64,000 nucleotides of DNA from Flagellimonas profundi (GCF_017313275.1 NZ_JAFLNM010000003.1:343261-407260); one strand, 5' to 3'; counted from the stretch's first letter, positions 54,386 to 63,120 are shown. Made by a program: numbers and translations. Notes: generated by a model not told the origin, from the sequence alone.

Positions 54386-54399
54386 AATAGATAACAATA

Positions 54400-56373
54400 T
54401 TAGATGGGAATAACAACATGGGCACTAAAGCCTTCACCCTTTCCTGAATCAAAAGTAATGCTTCCGCCTATAGCCTGAATACGCTTTTCTGTATTCCTTA
54501 GTCCGTTCTTAGCATTAAGGTCCTTTGGTGAAGCCCCAACACCATTATCATTGTACTTTACCAGTAATTCACTGCCCGTTTTTTTAAATCCTATGGTTAT
54601 CAAAGTTGCTTTACTATGCTTACCCATATTGATCATAAGTTCCTGCATTACCTTGTACAATACTTTTTTGGAAAGCGACGGAACTCCATTCCATTCAATA
54701 TCCTTGGTGCCTGTGATGATCAGGTTTGCTCGGCTAGGCGTTCTGTAGCGAAGCATTTCCAAAAACTCTTCTTTAAAAGGAGTACCGGTATCTACTTCAT
54801 TGACTTCCCTGGAAAAATTACGGCTCTGATTATAAAGTCCGTCCAACCGATCCATAATCTTTGTTTTATCAGCATCACCTTGCAACATCAACATGGTTTG
54901 GTTTAATCCTGCTCCAAAGTCATCGTGAAGCCGTCGGGACATTTCAGCTTCTGTCTCCAGAGTCGCCACCAATTTTGCTGTTTTGTTTTGCTCTTTCAAA
55001 CGCTTTGTACGTTGTTTATAAAAATAGACCACAAAGCTTAACCCTGATAATAATATCAACAACCCAAAGTAGGACATAGCTTTTTTACTACGCTCTTCGG
55101 AAGCGATCAAGGCCTGTTCTGCATTCTCCTTTTCAAGACGCAAAATGGATTCTTGTTTTAGCTTATCGTCATATTTATATTTAGCGAATTGGGTCTTTAC
55201 ATCCAATTCCTCTTCGTACAAACTATCTTTTAAAAAGATATACCGGTCACGCAATTTGACCTTTTCAGGTTCCATTTGCATTAGAAACCTCAAAGCATCG
55301 GATTCTGCCCTGGGTATTTTCATATGCTTTGAAATATCAATTACCGAATCGAAATAGGCTTTTGCCAACCGAGGATATTTTTCCATATAAAATTCTCCCA
55401 AATGGGTATAGCTTGCGATCTGTCCCCTTTCATCCTTATCCCTAATTCTAATATTCAAAGCTTCCATAAATGGTTCTGCGCTATCTTCCTTTCCCGAAAG
55501 CCAATTCGCATAAGAAAGATTATCCAATATCCTGGCATATTTGGCAGTAGAATGGTCTAAAGAAGAATCTTTAATGATCCTCTCGAAAAGATCGATGGCC
55601 TCTTCATACTTTTCAAAATCAGTATAGGTTGCTCCCAAATTATTTTCAAACGAAATTCTTTCATCTACCAAACCACTTAAATTGATGGCCATTTGATAAT
55701 ATTTAATAGCATCCGCATAGTTGAACAGTTTTCTATGGTTCGTTGCCAATAAATTGTAACATTTAGCCAAAAGATTACTTTCGCCTGAATTTTCCAGATA
55801 TGGCCATGCTTCCGTCAAGGTTTCTTTGCTTCCAAAAAAATCGTTTTGATCTTTCTGAATGGTACCCATATTAAATAATGCTTTCCCTACCCATACACTA
55901 TCATTTAATTGTAAAAAATAATTTTTTGAATAGTTATAATGGTTAAAGGCACTGTCGGGCTTAGAAGTGAAGCTATCATAGTAATATCCCATAAAATAAT
56001 GTTGTTTTGCCATCATGGGAACATCGTTGATTTGTCTTGCATTACCAATTATCAATTTGTTGTAAGCCGGTAAACTGTCATATTCCCCCAAAGCCAAGCT
56101 TAAATAGCTTTTTTGATAAAGAATTTTACCATAAAGGCTGTCTTGATTATCCTTGGCAAGAAAAAAGGATTTGTTGATTGATTGTTTTTTTTCAGTTAGT
56201 GAAAGGGTGCTGTCCAATGAGCGTTTGTAATAGATTATAGCACTATCTTTTACACTGCCCCCTGCCGATTTGGAATCACCATCCATTGGCGTGCAAGAGC
56301 TAAAAAGAACTATTAGGGTTAAAAGCAATAAACTTTTCAAAAGTGGTAAGGTTGTATTAATAATGAGAGCCAC
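54400..56373 (-). CDS. TPR-containing lipoprotein sensor histidine kinase
   Basis: 657 residues. The start is uncertain: GTG at 56373, or TTG at 56340 giving MKSLLLLTLIVLFSSC with a better lipoprotein signal; Cys27 (numbering from 56373) is the lipobox. Residues about 45-400 are tetratricopeptide repeats on the outer side, residues about 433-452 a membrane helix, then a HisKA_3 dimerisation box SRRLHDDFGAG with His483 and a GHKL ATPase (N-box QELMINMGKH, G1 box NDNGVGA). It phosphorylates the next gene product. Coupling of a TPR sensor to a NarL-type regulator is frequent in Bacteroidota, with unknown signals. Confidence 0.88.
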   Translation of the reverse strand: MALIINTTLPLLKSLLLLTLIVLFSSCTPMDGDSKSAGGSVKDSAIIYYKRSLDSTLSLTEKKQSINKSFFLAKDNQDSLYGKILYQKSYLSLALGEYDSLPAYNKLIIGNARQINDVPMMAKQHYFMGYYYDSFTSKPDSAFNHYNYSKNYFLQLNDSVWVGKALFNMGTIQKDQNDFFGSKETLTEAWPYLENSGESNLLAKCYNLLATNHRKLFNYADAIKYYQMAINLSGLVDERISFENNLGATYTDFEKYEEAIDLFERIIKDSSLDHSTAKYARILDNLSYANWLSGKEDSAEPFMEALNIRIRDKDERGQIASYTHLGEFYMEKYPRLAKAYFDSVIDISKHMKIPRAESDALRFLMQMEPEKVKLRDRYIFLKDSLYEEELDVKTQFAKYKYDDKLKQESILRLEKENAEQALIASEERSKKAMSYFGLLILLSGLSFVVYFYKQRTKRLKEQNKTAKLVATLETEAEMSRRLHDDFGAGLNQTMLMLQGDADKTKIMDRLDGLYNQSRNFSREVNEVDTGTPFKEEFLEMLRYRTPSRANLIITGTKDIEWNGVPSLSKKVLYKVMQELMINMGKHSKATLITIGFKKTGSELLVKYNDNGVGASPKDLNAKNGLRNTEKRIQAIGGSITFDSGKGEGFSAHVVIPI

Positions 56374-56417
56374 ACCTAAATTAGGCGCAGCTCAAATTAG
56401 TAAAATTATTCCTACTT

Positions 56418-56582
56418 CTATTCTCCCGGTGGTGGTGGGGGTGGTGGGGGTGGATTTTCGTCATCACCCTCCGTTGCCACAGTGTGGTACAAAGTCTCGG
56501 TGTCCGCCACATCTTCTTTACTACAAGAAAACAGGAACATATTGAATACAGTGGCCAATACGGCCAAATACACTTTTCTCAT
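56418..56582 (-). CDS. 54-residue lipoprotein with polyproline tail
   Basis: A short gene missed by length cut-offs. MRKVYLAVLATVFNMFLFSC is a lipoprotein signal with Cys20, followed by SKEDVADTETLYHTVATEG, DDEN and nine consecutive prolines before GE. The frame is closed by TAG at 56418-56420. It lies 44 bases upstream of the histidine kinase in the same orientation. Proline-tailed mini-lipoproteins like this next to TPR kinases suggest a role as a cell-surface accessory to the sensor; this is inference from context. Confidence 0.72.
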   Translation of the reverse strand: MRKVYLAVLATVFNMFLFSCSKEDVADTETLYHTVATEGDDENPPPPPPPPPGE

Positions 56583-56933
56583 CTTTATGAAATTTTAAGG
56601 TTGAACAAAGAGGTGGCCGTCCGGGATTATCCCAGATCTATTATGACTATTCAGCCACCTGTGAGTTTTGGAGTACTCCTTTGCTTTTTTGGAAAGTGGA
56701 AACTGTAAGCGGCTGTAATGACTACTTTCCAATGAGCCAACTATTGGCCGCTTTACAGAATCCTATAAAATGAATCTTCTAGAAAAACTATGTTAGCAAA
56801 GCATAGCAGAATTCATTTCTGTGACAAAGTAAGTTCAAAGAGAGATTTAGATTACAGACAAGGAATAGACATGTTTTGGACAACTTTTAGACACCAATAA
56901 TTACCACTGCTCAGAGCTCATTAAGTCGAAAGT
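56583..56933. other. 351-base divergent intergenic region with structured leader
   Basis: The gap between the proline-tailed lipoprotein gene and the next plus-strand gene. On the minus strand, AGGTGGC (56660-56654) and GCCACCT (56617-56611) can pair around an inner GGGAT/ATCCC hairpin, just before the small lipoprotein start, as a possible structured leader RNA. A 7-2-7 site sits at 56751-56768, and CTGTAA/TTACAG half-sites recur at 56703-56718 and 56852-56858. I see no further gene in it. Confidence 0.5.
56751..56768 (-). promoter_or_regulatory. 7-2-7 operator in the divergent TCS promoter region
   Basis: On the minus strand TTATAGGATTCTGTAAAG matches the dyad consensus. No good -7 box follows at the 19-base spacing on the minus strand; on the plus strand TATGTTAG (56789-56796) is one base from consensus at the equivalent distance. 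It could serve autoregulation or the divergent gene. Confidence 0.55.
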
Positions 56934-57719
56934 TTGTCCAATGAAAATTTGTACTTTAATCCTATGGATGAGAAAAGGATTGCAGAAATCGTTCTAAAAG
57001 TTTTTGAGAAAGCAAAGGAAGAGCATGCGTCACATTCCAGGTTTGCCTTATCCAATCATATTAGCGAGCACAGTGACCTGAGTTCAAAAACCCTTGAACG
57101 GGCTTATGATAGATACATCAACAACAAAAAGAAATTCGGACCTCCCAACGCAGATAGTGTTGAGCTCTTGTGCAAATATTTAAGTTTCGAAGATTATGCA
57201 GACTACATAAGAAAGAACCCAACAAAAAAGGGAAACAATTCAGATAAAGATTCAGATGAGGTCGTGGAAGAACCAGTTGGAAAAAACTGGCCAAAGATTT
57301 TAGTTATTGCAGCTGGAATTATTTCTGTGGTCACATTTATTCTTATCTGGCCTTTTGATACCAAGGTCGTAAACGGTGGTAGTAAGAAATGCATGGCCTG
57401 GGCGGACTCATTGTACATCGAAGTTTCTTGTTCAGCCAAACCCTATACGCAATACGGCACCAAGCCGGAACCTTTGGACCCCATGAAGTTGGATAATTTC
57501 AAAAAAGTTGAGGTCAATATGGCCACACAATTTTTTGCTGAAGATGGTAAACCAATGGTATGGTACTATAAAAACAAGGACGGAGAAATTGAATACTTTA
57601 CAGCACCGGGTCTTCATCCCATAACTGGAGAGACCTTACGAAAAATAACACCATATATTATCGAGACCTATGTTCCGGTCCATATGAATAAACCAGATTC
57701 ATTTTTAAAAGAAAATTAG
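56934..57719 (+). CDS. Single-pass membrane protein divergent from the two-component genes
   Basis: 261 residues from TTG 56934 (MSNENLYFNPMDEKRIAEIV), or 251 from ATG 56964; the choice is open. The N-terminal 95 residues are helical and contain SHSRFALSNHISEHSDLSSK and TLERAYDRYINNKKKFGPPN, a conserved-looking cytoplasmic domain of unknown fold that could bind DNA or protein. One membrane helix (ILVIAAGIISVVTFILIWPF) follows an acidic linker, then an outer domain with two nearby Cys (KKCMAWADSLYIEVSC) and KPMVWYYKNKDGEIEYFTAP. Adjacency to the TCS suggests a signalling role. Function unknown. Confidence 0.68.
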   Translation: MSNENLYFNPMDEKRIAEIVLKVFEKAKEEHASHSRFALSNHISEHSDLSSKTLERAYDRYINNKKKFGPPNADSVELLCKYLSFEDYADYIRKNPTKKGNNSDKDSDEVVEEPVGKNWPKILVIAAGIISVVTFILIWPFDTKVVNGGSKKCMAWADSLYIEVSCSAKPYTQYGTKPEPLDPMKLDNFKKVEVNMATQFFAEDGKPMVWYYKNKDGEIEYFTAPGLHPITGETLRKITPYIIETYVPVHMNKPDSFLKEN

Positions 57720-57906
57720 AAAAGGTTTAGTGAAGAAAACTGAAGTAAACATCAAATGTCTTACCTGCACTCCCAAAATGAAATCTGATTAAGAATCAGC
57801 GACGACTACATTGTATTTATTAGGTATTATTTCAAGGATACTGTTGTAATCTTACATAGATACCCTGCTCAGCACATATAGGGGTTTTGATGGTTATTAT
57901 GAGTGT

Positions 57907-59391
57907 TTAGGTAAACGTTTTTGACAGTTCACAATGAACCTTTTTACCCTCTCGAACTACTATTTCGACTACTTCTTCAATATCTTTTTCTGAAGTTCTG
58001 AAATTAACAATACAGGCTCTCAAACAATATTGTTGGTTGACAATCGCATTGGAAATAAACACTTCGCCTCCAGCTTGCAACGCGTTTAATAAGGTTTCAT
58101 TTAATTTGTTTAGATATTCAAGATTTTCGGCTCTATCTTTTGGTTTATACCTAAACGTTGTAATACTTAAATTTTGTGATATTGCCTCCAATTCTGGGTT
58201 ATTATCGGCCAGATCATACAACATTTTTGAGAGTTCAATGTCCTCACCAATCAATTTTCTATAACCACTACGACCTAACTGTTTAAGGGAGAGCCATACT
58301 TTTAACGCCCTAAAACCTCGTGAGTTTTGGAGTCCGTATTCATAGAAGTTCTGTGCAACCTCATCTTCGCTTTTACTGAAATTGTAATATTCAGGATGCG
58401 AACTAAAAGTATCGGTTAAATGACATGGGTTTTTTACCAATGTGCACCCGGCTTCCAGTGGACTGTATAACCATTTATGGGGATCCAGTGCTATGGAATC
58501 AGCTTCCTCGATTCCTTCAAATACGTGTTTAAGTTCCGGAATAATCGCTGCTGGCACCCCATATGCACCATCAACATGAAACCATATACCATATTTTTTA
58601 CACACAGCCGAAATTCCGTTCAAATTATCCACAACGCCAGTGCTGACATCTCCGGCTGTACCTACTATCATTAAAGGGGTAAATTGGTTTTCAATATCTT
58701 CTTTTATCGTTGATTCGAGAATCGACATCTCTATTTTATTTGACACATTGGTTGGAATCCAACGTATCGAATTAGTACCTAAACCAAATAAAATAACCGC
58801 TTTCTCTATCCATGTATGTGTTGCTTTGGAACAGTATACGGTAAATTGGTTTTCTGAATTTTGCATCCCACATTCTTTAACACTCAATGGAGCTTTAGCT
58901 GTTCTCGCAGCTAAGAACGCAGTAAAATTTGCCATATTTCCACCACTTACCAAAATACCGCCGTAATCTGATGAAACACCTATAAATTCACTCAACCATT
59001 TTATGGTTTGCTTTTCGATTTCAGTGGCAATTGGACTTAAAATATGTGCCCCAACATTTGGGTTGACCGATGCAGCAAGCAAATCTGCCAAGGCCCCGAT
59101 CGGGGCTGCGGAAGAAGTGATATACCCCATGAATTTCGGATGGCCATTAAAAAGTGAATTGTTCAAAAGCAGTTCGGTGGCCTGAGCAATCAACTCGGAA
59201 GCTTCACTTCCATTATCCGGCAAAGAAGTGGTTCCTATAATTTTTTGAATCTGAGACGGACTTCTATTATAGGTGACTGGTTTTTTATCAATCTGATTCA
59301 TAAAATTTGAGATGTCATCTATCAGTTGATAACCAATTTGTCTAAACTCTTCTCCGTCTATCTCAATGGGATTGGTTCTAGGGTTTTTCAT
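57907..59391 (-). CDS. PLP-dependent decarboxylase (aromatic-L-amino-acid type)
   Basis: 494 residues. Group II decarboxylase pattern: N-terminal HPKFMGYITSSAAPIGALAD, the PLP-stacking region around WFHVDGAYGVPAAI, and the Schiff-base Lys in ALDPHKWLYSPLEAGC (about residue 309). It decarboxylates an aromatic or similar amino acid to an amine; tyrosine, tryptophan, DOPA or glutamate cannot be separated by eye. Its start codon overlaps the upstream alpha/beta hydrolase gene by 14 bases, so they are co-translated. Confidence 0.9.
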   Translation of the reverse strand: MKNPRTNPIEIDGEEFRQIGYQLIDDISNFMNQIDKKPVTYNRSPSQIQKIIGTTSLPDNGSEASELIAQATELLLNNSLFNGHPKFMGYITSSAAPIGALADLLAASVNPNVGAHILSPIATEIEKQTIKWLSEFIGVSSDYGGILVSGGNMANFTAFLAARTAKAPLSVKECGMQNSENQFTVYCSKATHTWIEKAVILFGLGTNSIRWIPTNVSNKIEMSILESTIKEDIENQFTPLMIVGTAGDVSTGVVDNLNGISAVCKKYGIWFHVDGAYGVPAAIIPELKHVFEGIEEADSIALDPHKWLYSPLEAGCTLVKNPCHLTDTFSSHPEYYNFSKSEDEVAQNFYEYGLQNSRGFRALKVWLSLKQLGRSGYRKLIGEDIELSKMLYDLADNNPELEAISQNLSITTFRYKPKDRAENLEYLNKLNETLLNALQAGGEVFISNAIVNQQYCLRACIVNFRTSEKDIEEVVEIVVREGKKVHCELSKTFT

Positions 59392-60298
59392 CTAGTTGTC
59401 TTTTAAGAAAATTGATTTGGGCCTTACTTGATTTTTCAAATAACATACTCGGATAATCCAACAATCCGAAATGACCTCCAGAAATATCAACCCATTCCTT
59501 GGGCTGCATAATCAAGCTAAATATTTTGGCTGTAATATTTGGGTTCGCACCTGCCATTTCATCATTTTTTGCAACAATCATTAGAATGGGTGCTTTTAGA
59601 TGTGCTGCACATTGACTCAAATGAAAGTCTTTAGGAGTTTCTATGTTGGAAAATGAGACCACGTTTTGCCAGTTTGTTCCAAAGCGTCCTCCGTACTCCA
59701 TAAACCACCGGTATGCTGTTAGTTCCTTTAACACAGAAGGATTGTTGATTTGATCATGCGAAACCACCGCCACTCTTTCGGTTCTAGAGTTAGGCAACCC
59801 CAAGATGTCATCTTCCAACAATGTTTCTTTGGCAAAGGTATAAAGACCACTGTCTTTGTCCTTTAATGGATAATGATCCCCAAAAGCAGGAACCATAGCT
59901 ATAATGGCTTTGACCCTCTCGTCTACTGAACCAACTAAAAAGGCTTCACGTGCACTCATGCTCGACCCCCATACTATAATTTTATTTGTATCTATTTCGG
60001 GCTGTTTAAATACAAAATCAATTGCATCGATATAGCCTCTGGATTGGACCCAAAAATTGATTTCCTGACGTGGTACCCCATCGCTAATACCAAGGTTTCT
60101 ATGATCATACAACAGTACTGCAAAATCAGCTTTCCTAAAGCGTTCAGCATATTTGTCCGCAGTCATCCCATGGATTGTGGTTGTAAAACCATGGGCCATT
60201 ATCACAACAGGATACTTTTTGGAGGATATTCTTTTGGGCAAATACAATCGTCCTCTTAATATAGCTTGTTGCGATATAAACTCAATTGCTCGGAACAT
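59378..60298 (-). CDS. Alpha/beta-fold hydrolase (dienelactone/peptidase-like)
   Basis: 306 residues from ATG 60298; the TTG at 60322 is less likely. VIMAHGFTTTIHGMTADKYA gives the oxyanion region, VWGSSMSAREAF the elbow (GSSMS instead of GxSxG, keeping Ser), MIVAKNDEMAG an acid and SGGHFGLLDY the His. This matches the family of DLH/prolyl-oligopeptidase-like hydrolases that process small esters. No signal peptide. It is in an operon with the decarboxylase. Confidence 0.86.
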   Translation of the reverse strand: MFRAIEFISQQAILRGRLYLPKRISSKKYPVVIMAHGFTTTIHGMTADKYAERFRKADFAVLLYDHRNLGISDGVPRQEINFWVQSRGYIDAIDFVFKQPEIDTNKIIVWGSSMSAREAFLVGSVDERVKAIIAMVPAFGDHYPLKDKDSGLYTFAKETLLEDDILGLPNSRTERVAVVSHDQINNPSVLKELTAYRWFMEYGGRFGTNWQNVVSFSNIETPKDFHLSQCAAHLKAPILMIVAKNDEMAGANPNITAKIFSLIMQPKEWVDISGGHFGLLDYPSMLFEKSSKAQINFLKRQLDEKP

Positions 60299-60382
60299 AG
60301 TACTGTCTTTAAATAAACTCAAAAGCCAGAATGTACCATTGCAACCCTGGCTTTTAGTATGGATATCAAAAAGTGATACTTG

Positions 60383-60871
60383 CTAAGCTTTTGATTTTTT
60401 CAATGGTGAATGATGTTCGTGAACCATTTTCCAACCATCATTTGTTTTAACAAAAAGCAGGGTGATCTGATCGTTCACGATTACTAGGTCCTCTCCAAAT
60501 TTTAAATGAAAATCTGAATGAAAGGTTACATTGGCCACATCTCCATAAACGGCAATTTGTAGATTTTTGGCATCAAACTTTAATACTTCTGTTGCCGAAC
60601 CAAATACATTGCGTTCATGAGCTTCGTTTGCTTCTCCTCCATTCCTTGCCTCACCATTCTTAAATTCAGTGAATTTTGGCCCATAGGCATGAAATGCAAT
60701 TAGTTTATCGATGTCCCCATCCTTTATACTTTGAGCAATGGCTCCAAATGTATTCATGACTTCTTGTTTGGCTTCCGGGAATTCGTCATGTATCAGGTCG
60801 ACTTGGGCGTTGATGTAAGAAAGCGACAAGCCATAAACCGCAATCAAGGTTAATGTGAATTTTGTTTTCAT
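60383..60871 (-). CDS. Exported NTF2/SnoaL-like protein
   Basis: 162 residues from ATG 60871 with a signal peptide (MKTKFTLTLIAVYGLSLSYI, then NAQ). The cone-shaped NTF2-like fold is seen in AIAQSIKDGDIDKLIAFHAY, VYGDVANVTFHSDFHLKFGE and VIVNDQITLLFVKTNDGWKM with VHEHHSPL at the end. Members are ligand-binding or enzymatic; the specific role is unknown. Its stop is 84 bases from the hydrolase start on the same strand. Confidence 0.85.
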   Translation of the reverse strand: MKTKFTLTLIAVYGLSLSYINAQVDLIHDEFPEAKQEVMNTFGAIAQSIKDGDIDKLIAFHAYGPKFTEFKNGEARNGGEANEAHERNVFGSATEVLKFDAKNLQIAVYGDVANVTFHSDFHLKFGEDLVIVNDQITLLFVKTNDGWKMVHEHHSPLKKSKA

Positions 60872-60981
60872 AATATGATGTTTGTTTAAATGAATGATGT
60901 AAAATTCACTTAAAACCAAGACAATTGACTTTCAGAAAAGTTCAAAAAACATTCTAAAACGTCCAAATATGGCTTCAGCAC

Positions 60982-62178
60982 TCAATCTTTCTTTGTTTGT
61001 GTTCTATACTGGTGTGGAGGAAGGTTGTATTGTTCTTTGAATGATTTTATAAAATGAGATGTATTTATAAAACCACAATCATAGCTTATTTGATTGATAT
61101 GTAAGTCAGTCCCAATCAATAGCTTTTCACCATATTCAAGCCGTTTAAACTTAATCCATCTCGAAGGTGTTGTACCATAAATATGTTTAAAATCCCGTTT
61201 AAAAGCGGACAAACTTCTACCACATAATTTGGCGAATTCTTCAACCTTTAAATTAAAAAGGAAATTTTCAGACATTACCTTTTCAATATTGTCGCCTGTT
61301 TTTTCTGTCCTGGAGTTTAAAATTTTGAATTCTGACCTATGGGGACGTATTCCAGTAACGAACTCTTCCATTTCTGCCAGTATTGGGTAGGTGTCGCCTG
61401 TCCAAAACAGATGGTCGCTGCCTTCAAATTCAACAAGCTTGGAATTAGGTATTCGTTCAGCAATGTATCTGCCTTCTTGGACCCGTATTTCAATGTCATC
61501 CTTTCTGAATAGTAGAAGTGTTGGAACTTCAATTGAACCCAGAACGTCTGTGACATCTATTTGCGTACATTGCTTGTGTAGTATTAAGGCCGCTTTAGGA
61601 CTTGCCCCTGAACGTAAATAACTCGCCAGCCAATCCATGAACCCATTATCGTGTGCAAGGGAGGGCACCAGTGTTCTTAATTCATCCAAATCACCATGAG
61701 CCCAATTATCCTCTATTAATTTATTTGAAACTTCACGCTCTTCATCTGTAGGGGCCCACGGATAATTTTCTGAATATCTCCGCTTGGCAAAAATGCCAAA
61801 ACCCATTACGCCTAAAGTTCGTTCTGGATAATTTAAAGAAAACAATAAGCTTACAGAACCTCCTTCAGAGTGGCTAAACAAAAATGCTTTTCCAGAATGT
61901 GTAGCATCCATTACCGCATTGATGTCATCCATTCGTTCTTCCATTGTGGAATAATCATCAGTACGGTCTGAAAGTCCAGTCCCTCTTTTATCAAATAAAA
62001 TAAGTCTAGAAAATAAGGCGAGTCTGGCCAAAAAAGCGGCCAATCTTGGTTCTGCCCACATCATATCAATATTCGAGACCCAACCAGGAATATAAATGAT
62101 GTCTACTGGACCATTGCCCACTACCTGATAAGCAATGTTAAATTCACCACTTTTAGTATAATTGGTTTTTGGCTTCAT
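60982..62178 (-). CDS. Alpha/beta-hydrolase-AraC DNA-binding fusion
   Basis: 398 residues. Residues 1-about 275 are an alpha/beta hydrolase like those attached to some adenylate cyclases: VDIIYIPGWVSNIDMMWAEP, LILFDKRGTGLSDR, elbow FSHSEGGSV with Ser104, acids Asp227/Asp228 and GSDHLFW with His256, so the catalytic triad looks complete. Residues about 300-395 are an AraC/XylS HTH pair (KVEEFAKLCGRSLSAFKRDF and INQISYDCGFINTSHFIKSF). An enzyme or receptor domain reading a small ester and linked directly to DNA binding is unusual. It could control the neighbouring NTF2-like, hydrolase and decarboxylase genes. Confidence 0.88.
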   Translation of the reverse strand: MKPKTNYTKSGEFNIAYQVVGNGPVDIIYIPGWVSNIDMMWAEPRLAAFLARLALFSRLILFDKRGTGLSDRTDDYSTMEERMDDINAVMDATHSGKAFLFSHSEGGSVSLLFSLNYPERTLGVMGFGIFAKRRYSENYPWAPTDEEREVSNKLIEDNWAHGDLDELRTLVPSLAHDNGFMDWLASYLRSGASPKAALILHKQCTQIDVTDVLGSIEVPTLLLFRKDDIEIRVQEGRYIAERIPNSKLVEFEGSDHLFWTGDTYPILAEMEEFVTGIRPHRSEFKILNSRTEKTGDNIEKVMSENFLFNLKVEEFAKLCGRSLSAFKRDFKHIYGTTPSRWIKFKRLEYGEKLLIGTDLHINQISYDCGFINTSHFIKSFKEQYNLPPHQYRTQTKKD

Positions 62179-62434
62179 AAATAATTATTCAATCACCAAG
62201 CAGTTGTGCATCGTTTATTTGAACTTTGCCTTACATTCAGTGAAGACCTCTAAAACGTCTTTAAGGTTGAAGGTAGAAATATTTTTGTAACATATAGCAA
62301 ATCAGGTTAATGGGTGATGATTTGATCTATCATTAACTACTGTTGGTATATGATGCGTATATTTCACTAATCGAATTTATCGATAATTCAGAAAATAAAT
62401 AGTTGTAGCCTCAGGGATACTCAAAACAAGCAGT

Positions 62435-63067
62435 ATGTATTATTCGAACAAGGATATTATGGAAATGGACAAGGTTATCCGTCTTAAAATCATCAATTCC
62501 ATAACTGGGATCAAGCCTGCCAACCTGATTGGCACCATAGACCATGATAAGCTGACCAATTTGGCTGTTTTCAGCTCTGTGGTTCATTTGGGAAGCCAAC
62601 CACCTCTATTGGGCTTTATAGCCAGGCCAAAAACGCAAGATTCCGGACATACACTCCGTAATATTGAAGAAAAAGGCGTGTACACCATAAATCATATTCA
62701 CCCCGAATTTATTGAACGGGCCCATTATACCTCTGCTAAATTTGACAAGAACATCTCAGAGTTTGATCGGTGCGGTTTCTCGGAAGAATATATTGATGTT
62801 TTCGAGGCTCCTTTTGTAAAGGAAAGTTTGGTGAAAATGGGGCTTCGTTTAAAAGAAACAATCCCTATTCCTTTGAACGGAACTACATTGGTGATTGGGG
62901 AAATAGCCCATCTTGTATTGCCTGACACGGCCATGGAGACCGGAGACATTGACCTGGAGCATCTTCAAAGTACCGGTATTTCAGGACTCAACAGCTATTA
63001 TGAATTAAAAAAAGTGGCCCAACACCCCTATGTGAGAATTGGGGAGGTGCCGGATTTTGATAAATGA
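62435..63067 (+). CDS. Flavin reductase family protein
   Basis: 210 residues. An FMN-binding split barrel of the flavin reductase-like type: IINSITGIKPANLIGTIDHD, LAVFSSVVHLGSQPPLLGFI and HTLRNIEEKGVYTINHIHPE mark the fold. It likely binds FMN and reduces flavin or a small electron acceptor. Start ATG 62435; the 255-base upstream gap contains a TATTTTTG (62280-62287) that may be a distant promoter box but is otherwise unremarkable. Confidence 0.88.
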   Translation: MYYSNKDIMEMDKVIRLKIINSITGIKPANLIGTIDHDKLTNLAVFSSVVHLGSQPPLLGFIARPKTQDSGHTLRNIEEKGVYTINHIHPEFIERAHYTSAKFDKNISEFDRCGFSEEYIDVFEAPFVKESLVKMGLRLKETIPIPLNGTTLVIGEIAHLVLPDTAMETGDIDLEHLQSTGISGLNSYYELKKVAQHPYVRIGEVPDFDK

Positions 63068-63089
63068 ACTGTTAAAGGGACATAAAAGC

Positions 63090-63120
63090 CCTGTTGATCA
63101 TTTCATTTACAGGATTTTTT
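63090..63120 (+). terminator. Weak terminator after the flavin reductase gene
   Basis: CCTGT (63090-63094) and ACAGG (63109-63113) with a 14-base loop precede ATTTTTTATTT. A short stem but a good T tract, 22 bases after the stop. Confidence 0.45.

Noticed and set aside
57720..57906. Short hairpin CTGATT-AAG-AATCAG between convergent genes near 57.79 kb
   Set aside because: The stem is only six bases with no T tract, too weak to call a terminator.
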